A DNA stretch of 64,000 nt from Bacillota bacterium (GCA_023418925.1 JAEZYS010000011.1:62001-126000), one strand, 5' to 3'; positions 52,299-62,414 are shown, numbered from the stretch's first letter. The notes: generated by a model not told the origin, from the sequence alone. A program made the numbers and translations.

Positions 52299-52643
52299 AT
52301 GGATGCATTAAAGCTTATAAGCAATAGTAGCTTAAAGAGCGAAGCACCTGTACTTGAAATCGGTGATACCGTTAAAGTACACGTAAAGATCAAGGAAGGC
52401 GATAAGTACAGAATTCAATTATTTGAAGGTACTGTTATTGCTAAGAAACACGGTGGAATTAACGAAACATTTACTGTAAGACGTGTTGCACACGGCTGTG
52501 GAATTGAAAGGGTATTCCCAATTCATTCACCTGTTGTTGATAAGGTTGAAGTTATCAGACACGGTAAGGTTCGCCGCAGCAAGCTATATTACCTCCGCGA
52601 TAGAGTTGGTAAGGCTGCAAAGGTTAAGGAACACATTCGTTAG
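52299..52643 (+). CDS. rplS: Ribosomal protein L19
   Basis: A 114-residue large-subunit protein, with the signatures VLEIGDTVKVHVKIKEGDKYRIQLFEG and FTVRRVAHGCGIERVFPIHSP, and RRSKLYYLRDRVGKAAKVKE at the end. The ATG at 52299 follows an AGGAGG; a longer frame from 52248 lies in the leader. Ends before a terminator hairpin. Confidence 0.98.
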   Translation: MDALKLISNSSLKSEAPVLEIGDTVKVHVKIKEGDKYRIQLFEGTVIAKKHGGINETFTVRRVAHGCGIERVFPIHSPVVDKVEVIRHGKVRRSKLYYLRDRVGKAAKVKEHIR

Positions 52644-52652
52644 TTTGAGCGT

Positions 52653-52676
52653 AAAGGGACGTACAGTCCCTTTTTT
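52653..52676 (+). terminator. Terminator/attenuator after rplS
   Basis: AAAGGGAC-GTACA-GTCCCTTT hairpin with a T run. The lepB-rbgA-rnhB genes follow at once, so it probably lowers, rather than stops, transcription into them. Confidence 0.8.
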
Positions 52677-52721
52677 GCTATTTTGCAAACATTTGAATTA
52701 TTTCAGAAGGGAATTATTAAA

Positions 52722-53300
52722 ATGGCAAAATATGAATTGAATTATGAAGCACTTGAAGATAATAAGAAGAAACATTCTTCTGCAAGCGAGGAGTTTCTAA
52801 GTTGGATTGAATCGATTGTATTTTCCTTTTTTGTTGTAATATTGTTTTTTACATTTATCTTAAGAATAGCTTATGTAGACGGTGATTCTATGTTACCTAC
52901 TCTAGAAAATAAGGATAAGCTGATGGTGTCATATTTGTTTTATACACCTAAGGCAAGCGATATAGTAATTGTAGACAGTGAGGGTCTGGAAAAATACATT
53001 GTTAAAAGAGTAATTGCGGTTGAGGGACAGACTGTTGATATTAATTTCAATACTGGTGAGGTTATGGTTGACGGAGTTGTTCTTGAAGAAAGCTATATTA
53101 ATAACCTTACTCAGAGAGATGAGGGCGGGCATCAGTATCCTGTTACTGTTCCTGATGGATGTGTATTTGTTATGGGCGATAACAGAATGAATTCAACTGA
53201 CAGCAGAAGTGGTTTAGTTGGCTTTGTTCCTGTTGACGATGTTGTTGGAAAGGTGTTTTTTAGATTTTTCCCGTTTGACAGAGTTAATACGTTTGAATAA
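52722..53300 (+). CDS. lepB: Signal peptidase I
   Basis: A 192-residue membrane protease that removes signal peptides from exported proteins. One N-terminal transmembrane helix (about 27-48) is followed by the serine of box B, S56 (DGDSMLPTL), the catalytic lysine K95 (YIVKRVIA) and box E GDNRMNSTDSR. The ATG at 52722 follows GAAGGGA. It lies directly after rplS. Confidence 0.95.
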   Translation: MAKYELNYEALEDNKKKHSSASEEFLSWIESIVFSFFVVILFFTFILRIAYVDGDSMLPTLENKDKLMVSYLFYTPKASDIVIVDSEGLEKYIVKRVIAVEGQTVDINFNTGEVMVDGVVLEESYINNLTQRDEGGHQYPVTVPDGCVFVMGDNRMNSTDSRSGLVGFVPVDDVVGKVFFRFFPFDRVNTFE

Positions 53301-53327
53301 ATAATAATTGTTAAATGGAGGTCTTTC

Positions 53328-54194
53328 ATGACTGAAATGCCATCAATTCAATGGTTTCCTGGTCATATGACTAAAACGAAGAGAATGATTAAGGCCTCTT
53401 TGCCTTTGGTTGATGCTGTTGTAGAGATTATAGATGCAAGAATTCCTGTCTCTAGCAGAAATCCTGATTTAAACAGCTTGATTGAGGGAAAACCAAGAAT
53501 TGTGATCTTAAATAAATGCGACACAGCTGATGAAGCTGCTACACAGAAATGGATTAGTTATTATAAAAAGCAAGGAATTACCGCTATTCCGACTGATTGT
53601 AAAAGTGGTCGTGGATTAAATAAATTTGTACCTATTGTCAAAGATGTTCTTCATGAACTGATTGAGAAGTTTGAAGCCAAGGGGATGAAGGGCAGAATAC
53701 TTCATCTTATGGTTGTAGGCATACCGAATGTTGGTAAGTCAACTTTTATAAACAGACTTGCAAAGCAGAAAAAAGCTAAGGTTGAGGATCGTCCCGGAGT
53801 TACAAGGGACAAGCAATGGGTTAAGCTTGCAAATGATGTTGAACTACTTGATATGCCTGGAGTATTGTGGCCGAAATTTGATGATATGTCTGTAGGTGAA
53901 AAGCTTGCATTTACAGGAGCTGTCAAGGACGATGTTGTAGATACAGAAGCTTTGGCATGCAGATTACTATTTATGCTTAGTAATAATTTTAAGCAGGATT
54001 TACTTTCCAGATATAATATAACTGTTGATGATAGCGATGACGGCTATGAGCTTTTAAAAAAAGTTGGAAAAAGCCGCAGCATGCTCATTTCAGGCGGTGA
54101 AGTAAATACTGAAAGAGCTGCTATAACAGTACTTGATGAATATAGAAGTGGTAAGCTTGGAAGAATTACTCTTGAGCTTCCTGATGGAGAATAA
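53328..54194 (+). CDS. rbgA: Ribosome biogenesis GTPase RbgA (YlqF)
   Basis: A 288-residue circularly permuted GTPase that acts late in 50S assembly. The motif order G4 (NKCD) - G1 (GIPNVGKST) - G3 (DMPG) shows the permutation. It starts with WFPGHMTKTKRM, a family hallmark. The start has a GGAGGTC site. It is followed by rnhB after 5 nt, as in Bacillus. Confidence 0.96.
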   Translation: MTEMPSIQWFPGHMTKTKRMIKASLPLVDAVVEIIDARIPVSSRNPDLNSLIEGKPRIVILNKCDTADEAATQKWISYYKKQGITAIPTDCKSGRGLNKFVPIVKDVLHELIEKFEAKGMKGRILHLMVVGIPNVGKSTFINRLAKQKKAKVEDRPGVTRDKQWVKLANDVELLDMPGVLWPKFDDMSVGEKLAFTGAVKDDVVDTEALACRLLFMLSNNFKQDLLSRYNITVDDSDDGYELLKKVGKSRSMLISGGEVNTERAAITVLDEYRSGKLGRITLELPDGE

Positions 54195-54199
54195 CTGTT

Positions 54200-54805
54200 A
54201 TGACACTGTTTGAGTATGACAATGAAATCAGAAAGAATTATTCTATTTTCTGTGGAGTTGATGAAGCTGGCAGAGGTCCGCTGGCTGGTGATGTTTATGC
54301 GGCGGCTGTTATACTGAAACCGGACGCAGATATAGAATTTCTTAATGACAGTAAAAAGTTAAGTGAAAAGAAACGTAGTTATCTTTATGACATTGTAATC
54401 CAAAATGTAGTGTCATATTGTGTTGCTACTGCTACCGTTGAAGAAATAGAAAAGTATAATATTCTTCAGGCTACTTTTCTTGCTATGAGAAGAGCCGTTG
54501 AAGGATTATCAGTAAAAGTTGATATAGCACTTGTTGATGGAAACAGGGATCCTGGTCTTGGATGTAAAACAGAAACTATTATAAAAGGTGACGGAACATC
54601 AGCTTCAATTGCTGCAGCATCAATACTTGCTAAGGTAAGCAGAGACAGATATATGGAGAAAATTGCTTTGGAATATCCACAGTATCAGTTTGAAAAGCAT
54701 AAGGGATATGGAACAAAGCTACATTATGAAACTCTTTCTGAATATGGTCCATCTCCAATACACAGAATGTCATTTCTTAAGAAGTTTTATGAACATGACC
54801 AGTAA
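54200..54805 (+). CDS. rnhB: Ribonuclease HII
   Basis: A 201-residue nuclease that cuts RNA in RNA-DNA hybrids and misincorporated ribonucleotides. The catalytic acids are seen in GVDEAGRGPLAGDV (D and E), and a later aspartate in ALVDGN; also typical are AAASILAKVSRDRYM and HKGYGTKLH. Its end overlaps yraN by 17 nt. Confidence 0.97.
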   Translation: MTLFEYDNEIRKNYSIFCGVDEAGRGPLAGDVYAAAVILKPDADIEFLNDSKKLSEKKRSYLYDIVIQNVVSYCVATATVEEIEKYNILQATFLAMRRAVEGLSVKVDIALVDGNRDPGLGCKTETIIKGDGTSASIAAASILAKVSRDRYMEKIALEYPQYQFEKHKGYGTKLHYETLSEYGPSPIHRMSFLKKFYEHDQ

Positions 54806-55172
54806 GGAATTAGGCTATCTTGGAGAAAAGATAGTATCCCTTTATCTTGAGAAAAAGGGGTATAGAATTTTATGCCGCAATTATTGTATTAAAGGCGGCG
54901 AAATTGATATAATTGCTGAGGTAGATGGTATTATTGCTTTTGTAGAGGTTAAGACAAGAAACCCAGATTCAATGTCAAGTGGATTTGAAGCAATAACAAA
55001 AATAAAAAAGAAGCTTATAGTTAAAACGGCAATTGAGTATTCGTACAGAAATCCGCATAATTTTCAACCGAGATTTGATGTCGCAAATGTGGTACTGGAA
55101 AATAATAAGGTTGTTGATTTTAATTACATAGAGAATGCATTTGATTCTACAGGATTAAATATAATTATGTAA
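54789..55172 (+). CDS. UPF0102 family protein YraN
   Basis: A 127-residue nuclease-fold protein of unknown role, commonly encoded after rnhB. The core G-GEIDIIAEVDGIIAFVEVKTR contains the D/E-x-K pattern of PD-(D/E)XK enzymes. The start is ATG 54789 or 54795, within rnhB; a frame reaching back to 54663 is not used. Confidence 0.9.
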   Translation: MNMTSKELGYLGEKIVSLYLEKKGYRILCRNYCIKGGEIDIIAEVDGIIAFVEVKTRNPDSMSSGFEAITKIKKKLIVKTAIEYSYRNPHNFQPRFDVANVVLENNKVVDFNYIENAFDSTGLNIIM

Positions 55173-55185
55173 AGGAATGATAGTA

Positions 55186-56679
55186 ATGTATTATAAGAGT
55201 ACCAGGGACAGCAACGTTAAAATGTCATCTGCAGAGGCAATTGTGCAGGGTATTTCTGTTGATGGAGGATTATTTGTACCTTCTGAAATACCTGAAATTA
55301 CTTTAGATGAAGTTGCAAAGCTTGGCGATATGTCTTATTCTGAAAGAGCAGCATATATTTTTTCAAAATATCTGACTGACTTTACAGATGCAGAAATAAG
55401 ATATTGTACAGATAATGCTTATAATGATAAGAATTTTTCTACTGATAACATAGCTGAAATATCACATTTGTTTGACGGTACTTATATTCTTGAACTGTGG
55501 CATGGTCCCACATGCGCATTTAAGGATATGGCTCTTCAGATTTTACCATATCTCCTAACTACAAGTGCAAAGAAAATCAATATTAACAAGAAGATAGTTA
55601 TTCTTGTTGCAACATCAGGAGATACAGGCAAGGCTGCTCTTGAAGGTTTCGCTGATGTTGAGGGTACTCAGATTATGGTATTCTATCCTGAAGATGGAGT
55701 AAGCCCAATGCAGAAACGTCAGATGACAACACAGGACGGTGATAACGTTGCTGTTTGTGCAATCAAAGGCAACTTTGATGATTGCCAGAATGGCGTTAAG
55801 TACATCTTCACAAACAATGAAATCAAAGAAAAGCTTGAAAAGAATTTGATGATGTTCTCAAGTGCAAATTCTATCAACTGGGGAAGACTTGCTCCACAGA
55901 TTATTTACTATATTTCTGTTTACGCTTCACTTGTAAAGGATGAAGAAATCAAGCTTGGTGATAAGATTAACATTGTTGTTCCTACTGGAAACTTTGGTAA
56001 TATCCTTGCTGCTTACTATGCAAAGAATATGGGTATTCCAGTTAATAAGCTTATTTGTGCTTCGAATACAAACAAGGTATTGACTGACTTTATAAATACA
56101 GGTATTTATGATAGAAACAGAGAATTCTTTACAACTATATCACCATCCATGGATATTCTTATTTCAAGCAACTTAGAAAGATTGCTTTATCTTCTTTGTG
56201 GTGAAGATGATACACAGATTAAGGAATGGTTTGATTCTCTTGCAAAAACAGGTAAGTATGAAGTTACAGCTGATGTTAAGGAAAAGCTTCAGGCAGACTT
56301 TATTGGCGGTTTCTGTGATGATGCAGAGACTAAGGCAACAATTAAGCGTGTTTATGATAAATATTCATATACACTTGATACACACTCAGCAGTTGCAGTT
56401 AAGGTATATGAAGAATATAAGGCTAAAACAAGTGATAAGACAAAGACTGTAATTGCCTCTACAGCAAGTCCATACAAATTTAGTACGAGTGTTCTCGAAG
56501 CAATTGAAGGAAAGATTTCAACTCTTGATGAGTTTGCAATGGTTGACCATCTAAATGAATTGTCAGGATACGAAATACCAGAATCACTTGCTGCTCTTAA
56601 AACGAAGCAGATTAAGTATAAAGACGTTATATCAAAGGAAGAACAAAAAGATTATGTTCTTAAACAGTTAGGCTTATAA
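55186..56679 (+). CDS. thrC: Threonine synthase
   Basis: A 497-residue pyridoxal-phosphate enzyme producing threonine from O-phosphohomoserine. The cofactor lysine lies in HGPTCAFKDMALQ, and the phosphate-binding loop in PTGNFGNILA. The N-terminal YKSTRDSNVKMSSAEAIVQGISVDGGLFVP is typical of the longer clostridial/proteobacterial type. The ATG at 55186 follows AAAGGA by 8 nt; the one at 55177 overlaps it. Confidence 0.95.
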   Translation: MYYKSTRDSNVKMSSAEAIVQGISVDGGLFVPSEIPEITLDEVAKLGDMSYSERAAYIFSKYLTDFTDAEIRYCTDNAYNDKNFSTDNIAEISHLFDGTYILELWHGPTCAFKDMALQILPYLLTTSAKKININKKIVILVATSGDTGKAALEGFADVEGTQIMVFYPEDGVSPMQKRQMTTQDGDNVAVCAIKGNFDDCQNGVKYIFTNNEIKEKLEKNLMMFSSANSINWGRLAPQIIYYISVYASLVKDEEIKLGDKINIVVPTGNFGNILAAYYAKNMGIPVNKLICASNTNKVLTDFINTGIYDRNREFFTTISPSMDILISSNLERLLYLLCGEDDTQIKEWFDSLAKTGKYEVTADVKEKLQADFIGGFCDDAETKATIKRVYDKYSYTLDTHSAVAVKVYEEYKAKTSDKTKTVIASTASPYKFSTSVLEAIEGKISTLDEFAMVDHLNELSGYEIPESLAALKTKQIKYKDVISKEEQKDYVLKQLGL

Positions 56680-56684
56680 ATTTG

Positions 56685-56726
56685 TATGCGCCTGTTTTGA
56701 ATATTTAAGCAGGCGCATAGTTTTAT
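56685..56726 (+). terminator. Terminator after thrC
   Basis: Perfect 10-bp stem TATGCGCCTG / CAGGCGCATA, 15-nt loop, then GTTTTATT. Confidence 0.85.
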
Positions 56727-56849
56727 TATATTTTGTGGGTAAAAGCGTAACAATATTACTCACAAAGCTAATTATTCCTTTCTGCAAATACTAGAGCAGA
56801 AATTTTGCTTAATAACTGAATAAAATGCAAAAAGGGAATGGAAATAAAT

Positions 56850-57536
56850 ATGTCACTTTATGCTATCGCAGATTTACATCTTTCTTTTGGCACAGATAAG
56901 CCTATGAATGTTTTTCAAGGTTGGGATAACTATGAAGAGAGACTTCTGAGTAATTGGAATACTGTTGTTAAAGAAGAAGATATCGTTGTTTTGCCTGGTG
57001 ATTTATCCTGGGCTATAAATTTTGAACAAGCAAAACCTGATTTTGATTTTTTAAGCAAATTGAAAGGCAACAAGATTATTCTCAAGGGAAATCATGATTA
57101 CTGGTGGACTACAATGTCTAAAATGAATAATTTCCTAAATGAAAATAATTTTAAAACAATAAAAATACTTCATAATAATCATTTTAAATATAATGAATAT
57201 GGTATTTGTGGTACAAGAGGATGGATTAATGAAAACGGAATAGCCGCTGATGCAAAGGTTCTTGCAAGGGAAGCAATCCGCCTGGAGCTTTCAATTCAAT
57301 CAGCATTGAAAGATGACTTGATTCCGATTGTGTTTCTTCATTATCCACCTGTCTATGCAAATGACTGCAATTATGATATTCTTGATGTTCTGTTTAAATA
57401 TGATATAAAAGAGTGTTATTATGGTCATATCCACGGAAAAGCATGCAATTATGCGGTTAATGGTGAAAGAGAAGGGATTAAATATAAGCTAATTTCTAGT
57501 GATTATATACAATTTAATCCTGTATTAATCAAGTAA
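56850..57536 (+). CDS. Metallophosphoesterase
   Basis: A 228-residue calcineurin-like phosphoesterase with the metal motifs DLHLSFG (D, H), GDLSW, GNHDYWW and FLHYPPV / GHIHGKA. The substrate is unknown. The ATG at 56850 (MSLYAIADLHL) is preferred, because an AAAGGGA site precedes it; the ATG at 56838 is too close to that site. Confidence 0.9.
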   Translation: MSLYAIADLHLSFGTDKPMNVFQGWDNYEERLLSNWNTVVKEEDIVVLPGDLSWAINFEQAKPDFDFLSKLKGNKIILKGNHDYWWTTMSKMNNFLNENNFKTIKILHNNHFKYNEYGICGTRGWINENGIAADAKVLAREAIRLELSIQSALKDDLIPIVFLHYPPVYANDCNYDILDVLFKYDIKECYYGHIHGKACNYAVNGEREGIKYKLISSDYIQFNPVLIK

Positions 57537-57635
57537 CTTGTTAATTTTGTGGAAATAATATTCATCATATAGCATATAAAATAGAAATGTGATATAATCT
57601 TTTTATATGCTGTTATATTAATGGAGGACGATAAA

Positions 57636-58919
57636 ATGGGTTTAGTATCAACAAATAAAATTGAAACAAATAAGTATGAGTTTACTGTATCTGCAGATGC
57701 AGCTGAATTTGAAAGTGCCGTCGAAAAGGCATATCAGAAAGCAAAGAAAAACATTGCAATTCAAGGATTCAGAAAGGGTAAAGCTCCAAGAAAAATGGTT
57801 GAAAAGCTTTACGGAGAAGCTGCTTTTTATGAGGATGCTGTAAATCAGCTTATTCCTGAATTAGTTGCTCCATCAATTGATGAATCAGGTCTCTTTATTG
57901 TTTCTCAGCCAGAGATCAATGTTGAATCTGTAAGCAAAGAAGATGGCGTAGTATATAAAGTTATTGCTTTTGTAAAACCAGAAGTTGAAATTAGTGATTA
58001 TAAAGGAATAGAAATAGAAATAGTTGTCAAGAATGTTACTGATGAAGATGTTGACAAGCAAATTGACAGTATGAGACAGAGAAATGGAAGAATCATTACT
58101 GTTGAAGACAGAGCTGCACAGCTTGGCGATACTGTTAACATTGATTTTGAAGGATTCAAAGATGGCGTTGCTTTTGAAGGCGGTAAAGAAAACGGGTTTG
58201 ATCTTAAGTTAGGTTCTGGTCAGTTTATTCCTGGATTTGAAGATCAGGTTGTAGGAAAGAATACAGGTGAAGAATTTACTATTAATGTTACTTTCCCTGA
58301 AAACTATCAGATGGAAGAACTTGCTGGCAAGCCTGTTGAGTTCAAGATTAAGCTTAACGAAATTAAGTCTACTGAACTTCCTGATCTTGACGATGAGTTT
58401 GTTAAGGATGCAACAGAATTTGATACAGTTGATGAATTAAAGGCTGATATCAAGAAGAAGCTTGAAGAAAATGCTGTTAAGTCAGCTGATGTAGAAGCAG
58501 ATAACAATATTTTTGAAAAAGTAGTTGAAAAAATGACTGCTGAAATTCCTGAAGTTATGTTTGAGTCAAAGATTGACGAAATGGTAAGGGATTTTGAAAT
58601 GAGACTTTCTCAGCAGGGATTGAATCTTGAAACATATCTTGCATATACAGGAATGGAAAAGGATTCTTTCAGAAAAACTTTTGAAGATCAGGCTAAGATG
58701 CAGGTTAAGTTAAGACTTGCTCTTGAAAAGATTGCTGAACTTGAAAGTATTGTTATTTCAGATGAAAAGGTTGATGAAGAAATTAACAGGATTGCTGAAA
58801 TGTATAAGATCACAGCAGAACAGGTTAAGGCTTATGTTCACCCTGAAAATGTAAGGGATGACCTTAAGGTTTCAGAAGCTTCAAAGCTTGTAAAGGATAA
58901 TGCAAAGATAAACGGTTAA
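57636..58919 (+). CDS. tig: Trigger factor
   Basis: A 427-residue ribosome-bound chaperone. Ribosome-binding signature GFRKGKAPRKMVEKLYG (about residues 42-58), PPIase (FKBP) domain around residues 155-240 (GDTVNIDFEGFKDGVAFEGG), and the long C-terminal helical arms. The start at 57636 follows GGAGGACG. Placed before clpP-clpX as in many bacteria. A TATAAT at 57593-57598 may be the -10 box, but the -35 is weak. Confidence 0.97.
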   Translation: MGLVSTNKIETNKYEFTVSADAAEFESAVEKAYQKAKKNIAIQGFRKGKAPRKMVEKLYGEAAFYEDAVNQLIPELVAPSIDESGLFIVSQPEINVESVSKEDGVVYKVIAFVKPEVEISDYKGIEIEIVVKNVTDEDVDKQIDSMRQRNGRIITVEDRAAQLGDTVNIDFEGFKDGVAFEGGKENGFDLKLGSGQFIPGFEDQVVGKNTGEEFTINVTFPENYQMEELAGKPVEFKIKLNEIKSTELPDLDDEFVKDATEFDTVDELKADIKKKLEENAVKSADVEADNNIFEKVVEKMTAEIPEVMFESKIDEMVRDFEMRLSQQGLNLETYLAYTGMEKDSFRKTFEDQAKMQVKLRLALEKIAELESIVISDEKVDEEINRIAEMYKITAEQVKAYVHPENVRDDLKVSEASKLVKDNAKING

Positions 58920-58937
58920 TTTTATTATCTATATTTA

Positions 58938-58972
58938 TACAAACCATCTTTCCGCAGAATGATGGTTTGTAT
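58938..58972 (+). terminator. Hairpin between tig and clpP
   Basis: TACAAACCATC / GATGGTTTGTA, 11-bp stem, 11-nt loop. No clear T run follows, so it may attenuate or stabilise rather than stop transcription. Confidence 0.45.
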
Positions 58973-59008
58973 GTATATATTTTACTTTCTGCGGGGAAAG
59001 AGGCTATT

Positions 59009-59596
59009 ATGAGTTTGGTACCATATGTAGTTGAACAAACAAGCAGAGGAGAACGTTCGTATGATATTTTTTCTCGTCTATTAAATGACAGGATAATAAT
59101 GTTATGCGAAGAAGTAACTGATGCTACTGCAAGTCTTGTTGTTGCACAGCTGCTTTATCTTGAAAGTCAGGATCCAGAAAAGGACATCAGCCTTTATATT
59201 AATAGCCCAGGAGGATCTGTTACTGCAGGTATGGCTATATACGATACAATGCAGTATATTAAATGTGATGTGTCTACTATATGTATAGGTATGGCTGCAT
59301 CCATGGGTTCCTTCCTATTATCTTCAGGTGCCAAAGGAAAGCGTTTTGCTCTTCCAAATGCAGAAATCATGATTCATCAGCCTCTTATTGCCGGTGGATT
59401 ATCCGGTCAGTGTACTGATATTAAAATCAGAGCTGATCATCTTGTTAGAACTAAAGAGCATTTAAATAGAATATTATCCGAAAATACCGGAAAATCAGTT
59501 GAGATAATTGAAAAGGATACAGATCGTGATAACTTTATGACTGCATCTGAGGCTGCAGAGTACGGTCTTATTGATAAGGTGATAAATAAAAGATAG
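59009..59596 (+). CDS. clpP: ATP-dependent Clp protease proteolytic subunit
   Basis: A 195-residue serine protease forming the tetradecameric barrel. Catalytic S98 (GMAASMGSF) and H123 (MIHQP) are present, and aspartate in EKDTDRDNF. The start at 59009 (MSLVPYVVEQTSRGERSYDI) has a GGGGAAAGAGG site; the frame to 58967 is not used. Followed by clpX. Confidence 0.98.
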   Translation: MSLVPYVVEQTSRGERSYDIFSRLLNDRIIMLCEEVTDATASLVVAQLLYLESQDPEKDISLYINSPGGSVTAGMAIYDTMQYIKCDVSTICIGMAASMGSFLLSSGAKGKRFALPNAEIMIHQPLIAGGLSGQCTDIKIRADHLVRTKEHLNRILSENTGKSVEIIEKDTDRDNFMTASEAAEYGLIDKVINKR

Positions 59597-59613
59597 AATT
59601 TGAGGATAGGCTA

Positions 59614-60885
59614 ATGGCAAATAACGAAAGAACTATGAGAAGATGTAGTTTTTGCGGAAAACCTGAAAATAAAGTACAGAATATGTTTTCAGCAGGAACA
59701 ACAAATATATGCGATGAATGCGTAATATATTGTTATGAAATGCTTGTCGGAGCTGATCCTTTAGCAAGCGCAACTGCTCAGTTTAAAAAGAATAAAACAA
59801 AACCAGATACTCTTACTTCCAAACATATCAAACCAATCGAAATAAAGAAGTTTCTTGATGATTATGTTGTAGGTCAGGATAGTGCTAAAATAGCATTATC
59901 TGTATCTGTATATAATCATTATAAAAGAATATTATCTGACACTGCAAATGATGTTGAAATTCAGAAGAGTAATGTAATATTACTTGGACCGACGGGTGTT
60001 GGTAAAACTCTCATTGCACAAACTCTTGCTAAAATTCTTGATGTACCTTTTGCTATTGCTGATGCTACTACATTAACAGAAGCAGGATATGTTGGTGATG
60101 ACGTTGAAAATGTTTTGTTAAGGCTTATACAGGCTGCTGATTATGATGTTGATGCTGCTCAGAGAGGAATCATATATATTGATGAGATAGATAAAATTGC
60201 CAGAAAATCTGAAAATACATCTATTACAAGAGATGTCAGTGGAGAAGGCGTTCAGCAGGCATTGTTAAAAATTATTGAAGGAACTGTATCCAATGTCCCT
60301 CCCCAGGGCGGACGTAAGCATCCAAACCAGGAGTTTATTCATATTGATACTAAAAACATCTTGTTTATCTGCGGCGGTGCTTTTGATGGCCTTGAAAAGA
60401 TTATTCAGAAAAGAACTGAATCATCTGCACTTGGCTTTGGAGCTGATATTAAATCGAAATCAGAAAAAGAAACTAATATATTCAAGAATGTATTACCTCA
60501 GGATCTTGTAAAGTTTGGAATGGTTCCGGAGATTGTTGGTCGTTTGCCTATAATCACTGTACTTGATGAACTTGATGAGGATGCATTAATTAAAATAATT
60601 TGTGAACCAAAAAATGCATTGATTAAGCAATTTAAAAAGTTGTTTAAACTTGATAACATTGAACTTGAATTTGAAGATGATGCACTAAAAGCAATTGCAA
60701 AAAAAGCAATAATTCAGAAAACAGGTGCAAGAGGATTGCGTTCAATTGTTGAAGGTGTATTAATGAATACAATGTATGAGGCTCCATCCGATGGAGAAAT
60801 TACTAAGGTTATAATTAGTGAAAAATGTATTACTGAAAAGGAGTCTCCGAAAATAGTAAGGGAAAAAGTATCTTCAATAAAATAG
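59614..60885 (+). CDS. clpX: ATP-dependent Clp protease ATP-binding subunit ClpX
   Basis: A 423-residue AAA+ unfoldase. The N-terminal zinc domain has C-x2-C...C-x2-C (CSFCGK, CDEC). Walker A GPTGVGKT, Walker B IIYIDEIDKI, the pore loop GYVGDD, and the IGF-like loop LGFGADI for ClpP docking are visible. 17 nt after clpP. Confidence 0.98.
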   Translation: MANNERTMRRCSFCGKPENKVQNMFSAGTTNICDECVIYCYEMLVGADPLASATAQFKKNKTKPDTLTSKHIKPIEIKKFLDDYVVGQDSAKIALSVSVYNHYKRILSDTANDVEIQKSNVILLGPTGVGKTLIAQTLAKILDVPFAIADATTLTEAGYVGDDVENVLLRLIQAADYDVDAAQRGIIYIDEIDKIARKSENTSITRDVSGEGVQQALLKIIEGTVSNVPPQGGRKHPNQEFIHIDTKNILFICGGAFDGLEKIIQKRTESSALGFGADIKSKSEKETNIFKNVLPQDLVKFGMVPEIVGRLPIITVLDELDEDALIKIICEPKNALIKQFKKLFKLDNIELEFEDDALKAIAKKAIIQKTGARGLRSIVEGVLMNTMYEAPSDGEITKVIISEKCITEKESPKIVREKVSSIK

Positions 60886-60899
60886 CATGTTAAATTAAT

Positions 60900-60942
60900 A
60901 CCCGTTGCTTTCTATGCTATAGATTGCATCGGGTGTTTTTTA
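60900..60942 (+). terminator. Terminator after clpX
   Basis: ACCCG-TTGC / TGCA-CGGGT imperfect stem followed by GTTTTTTA. Confidence 0.7.
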
Positions 60943-60999
60943 TGGATATGTCCTATTTATCAAGGTCTTTAAATACACCTTTTATAATTTAAATTAATA

Positions 61000-61028
61000 T
61001 TGCAATAGATGTAATTTTATGATATACT
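61000..61028 (+). promoter_or_regulatory. Promoter of the obgE unit
   Basis: TTGCAA (61000-61005) and TATACT (61023-61028), 17-nt spacer, about 95 nt before obgE. Confidence 0.5.
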
Positions 61029-61124
61029 TAATATGTGTTTTTGTGTGCATATTTTCTTATAAGGATTTGTATAAACTATAAATTTGAATATAATATATTT
61101 TTAGATAGAAAGGAGTGGACATGA

Positions 61125-62405
61125 ATGTTTGTGGATAAAGCAAAGATCACCATAAAAGCAGGAGACGGCGGAGATGGTGCTGTATCGTTTCATCGTGAAA
61201 AATATGTTGCAGCTGGAGGTCCGGACGGCGGAGATGGCGGTAAAGGAGGCAATATTGTCTTTCAGGTAGATGACAATTTTTCAACACTTATTGATTTCAG
61301 ATACAAGAAAAAATATAAAGCTGAAAAAGGCGAAAATGGAAGTAAAAAAAATTGCACAGGAAGAAATGCGGCTGATCTTGTTATAAAGGTTCCAAGAGGA
61401 ACTCTTGTTAAGGATGCAAATACCGGTAGAATAATTGCTGATATGTCAACTGATGAGCCTAAAATAATAGCAGCAGGTGGTAAAGGTGGAAAGGGTAATG
61501 CTCGTTTTGCCACACCTACAAGACAGATTCCTAAATTTGCAAAGCCAGGTTTTCCAGGTGAAGAATATGAAGTATCACTTGAGTTAAAACTTCTTGCTGA
61601 TGTTGGGTTAGTTGGATTTCCTAACGTAGGAAAATCAACGCTGATTTCAGTTGTATCTGCTGCAAAGCCTAAAATTGCCAACTATCATTTTACAACACTT
61701 ACTCCGGTACTTGGAGTTATTTCAATGGGTGAGGGAAAGTCATTTGTAATGGCTGATATTCCTGGACTTATTGAGGGTGCAAGTGATGGCGTTGGTCTGG
61801 GACATGAGTTTTTAAGACATGTTGAGAGATGTAGATTAATACTTCATGTGGTTGATGTTTCAGGTTCAGAGGGCAGAAATCCATGTGAAGATTTTGAGGT
61901 TATAAACAATGAACTTAAAAATTTCAGCGAGGATCTTGCGTGCCGGCCACAGATTGTTGCAGCTAATAAATGTGATATGGCATCACGGGAACAGATTGAT
62001 GAATTTAAAAAATATATAACAGGTAAGGGCTTAGAATTCTTTGAAATATCTGCTGCAACTACAAATGGAACTAGGGAACTTATTAACGGTGTATATAAAA
62101 CACTCGAAACGCTCCCTCCGATTAAGGAATATGAAGCTGAACCTCTAACACAACAAGAGCTTGATGAGAAGGCAGGAATTGGTGAGAAATTCGAGATACA
62201 TCGTGGTGATGATGCTGTATACTATGTTGAAGCACCTTGGCTTGAGTCGTTCATGCGCACTTGTGATGTTGAGGATTATGAATCACTGCTGTATTTCCAG
62301 AGAGTATTGAGAAATAGCGGAATTATTGACAAGCTTGAAGATATGGGTATAGATGAGGGAGATACTGTTGATATACTCGGATTCAGATTTGATTTTGTTT
62401 TCTAA
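61125..62405 (+). CDS. obgE: GTPase ObgE/CgtA
   Basis: A 426-residue GTPase for 50S assembly and stress response. The glycine-rich Obg domain (residues 1-158, KAGDGGDGAVSFHREKYV), G domain (GFPNVGKST, DIPGLIEGA, NKCD) and the C-terminal OCT domain are all present. The ATG at 61125 has an AAGGAGTGG site. Confidence 0.97.
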   Translation: MFVDKAKITIKAGDGGDGAVSFHREKYVAAGGPDGGDGGKGGNIVFQVDDNFSTLIDFRYKKKYKAEKGENGSKKNCTGRNAADLVIKVPRGTLVKDANTGRIIADMSTDEPKIIAAGGKGGKGNARFATPTRQIPKFAKPGFPGEEYEVSLELKLLADVGLVGFPNVGKSTLISVVSAAKPKIANYHFTTLTPVLGVISMGEGKSFVMADIPGLIEGASDGVGLGHEFLRHVERCRLILHVVDVSGSEGRNPCEDFEVINNELKNFSEDLACRPQIVAANKCDMASREQIDEFKKYITGKGLEFFEISAATTNGTRELINGVYKTLETLPPIKEYEAEPLTQQELDEKAGIGEKFEIHRGDDAVYYVEAPWLESFMRTCDVEDYESLLYFQRVLRNSGIIDKLEDMGIDEGDTVDILGFRFDFVF

Positions 62406-62414
62406 GGTGTTAAA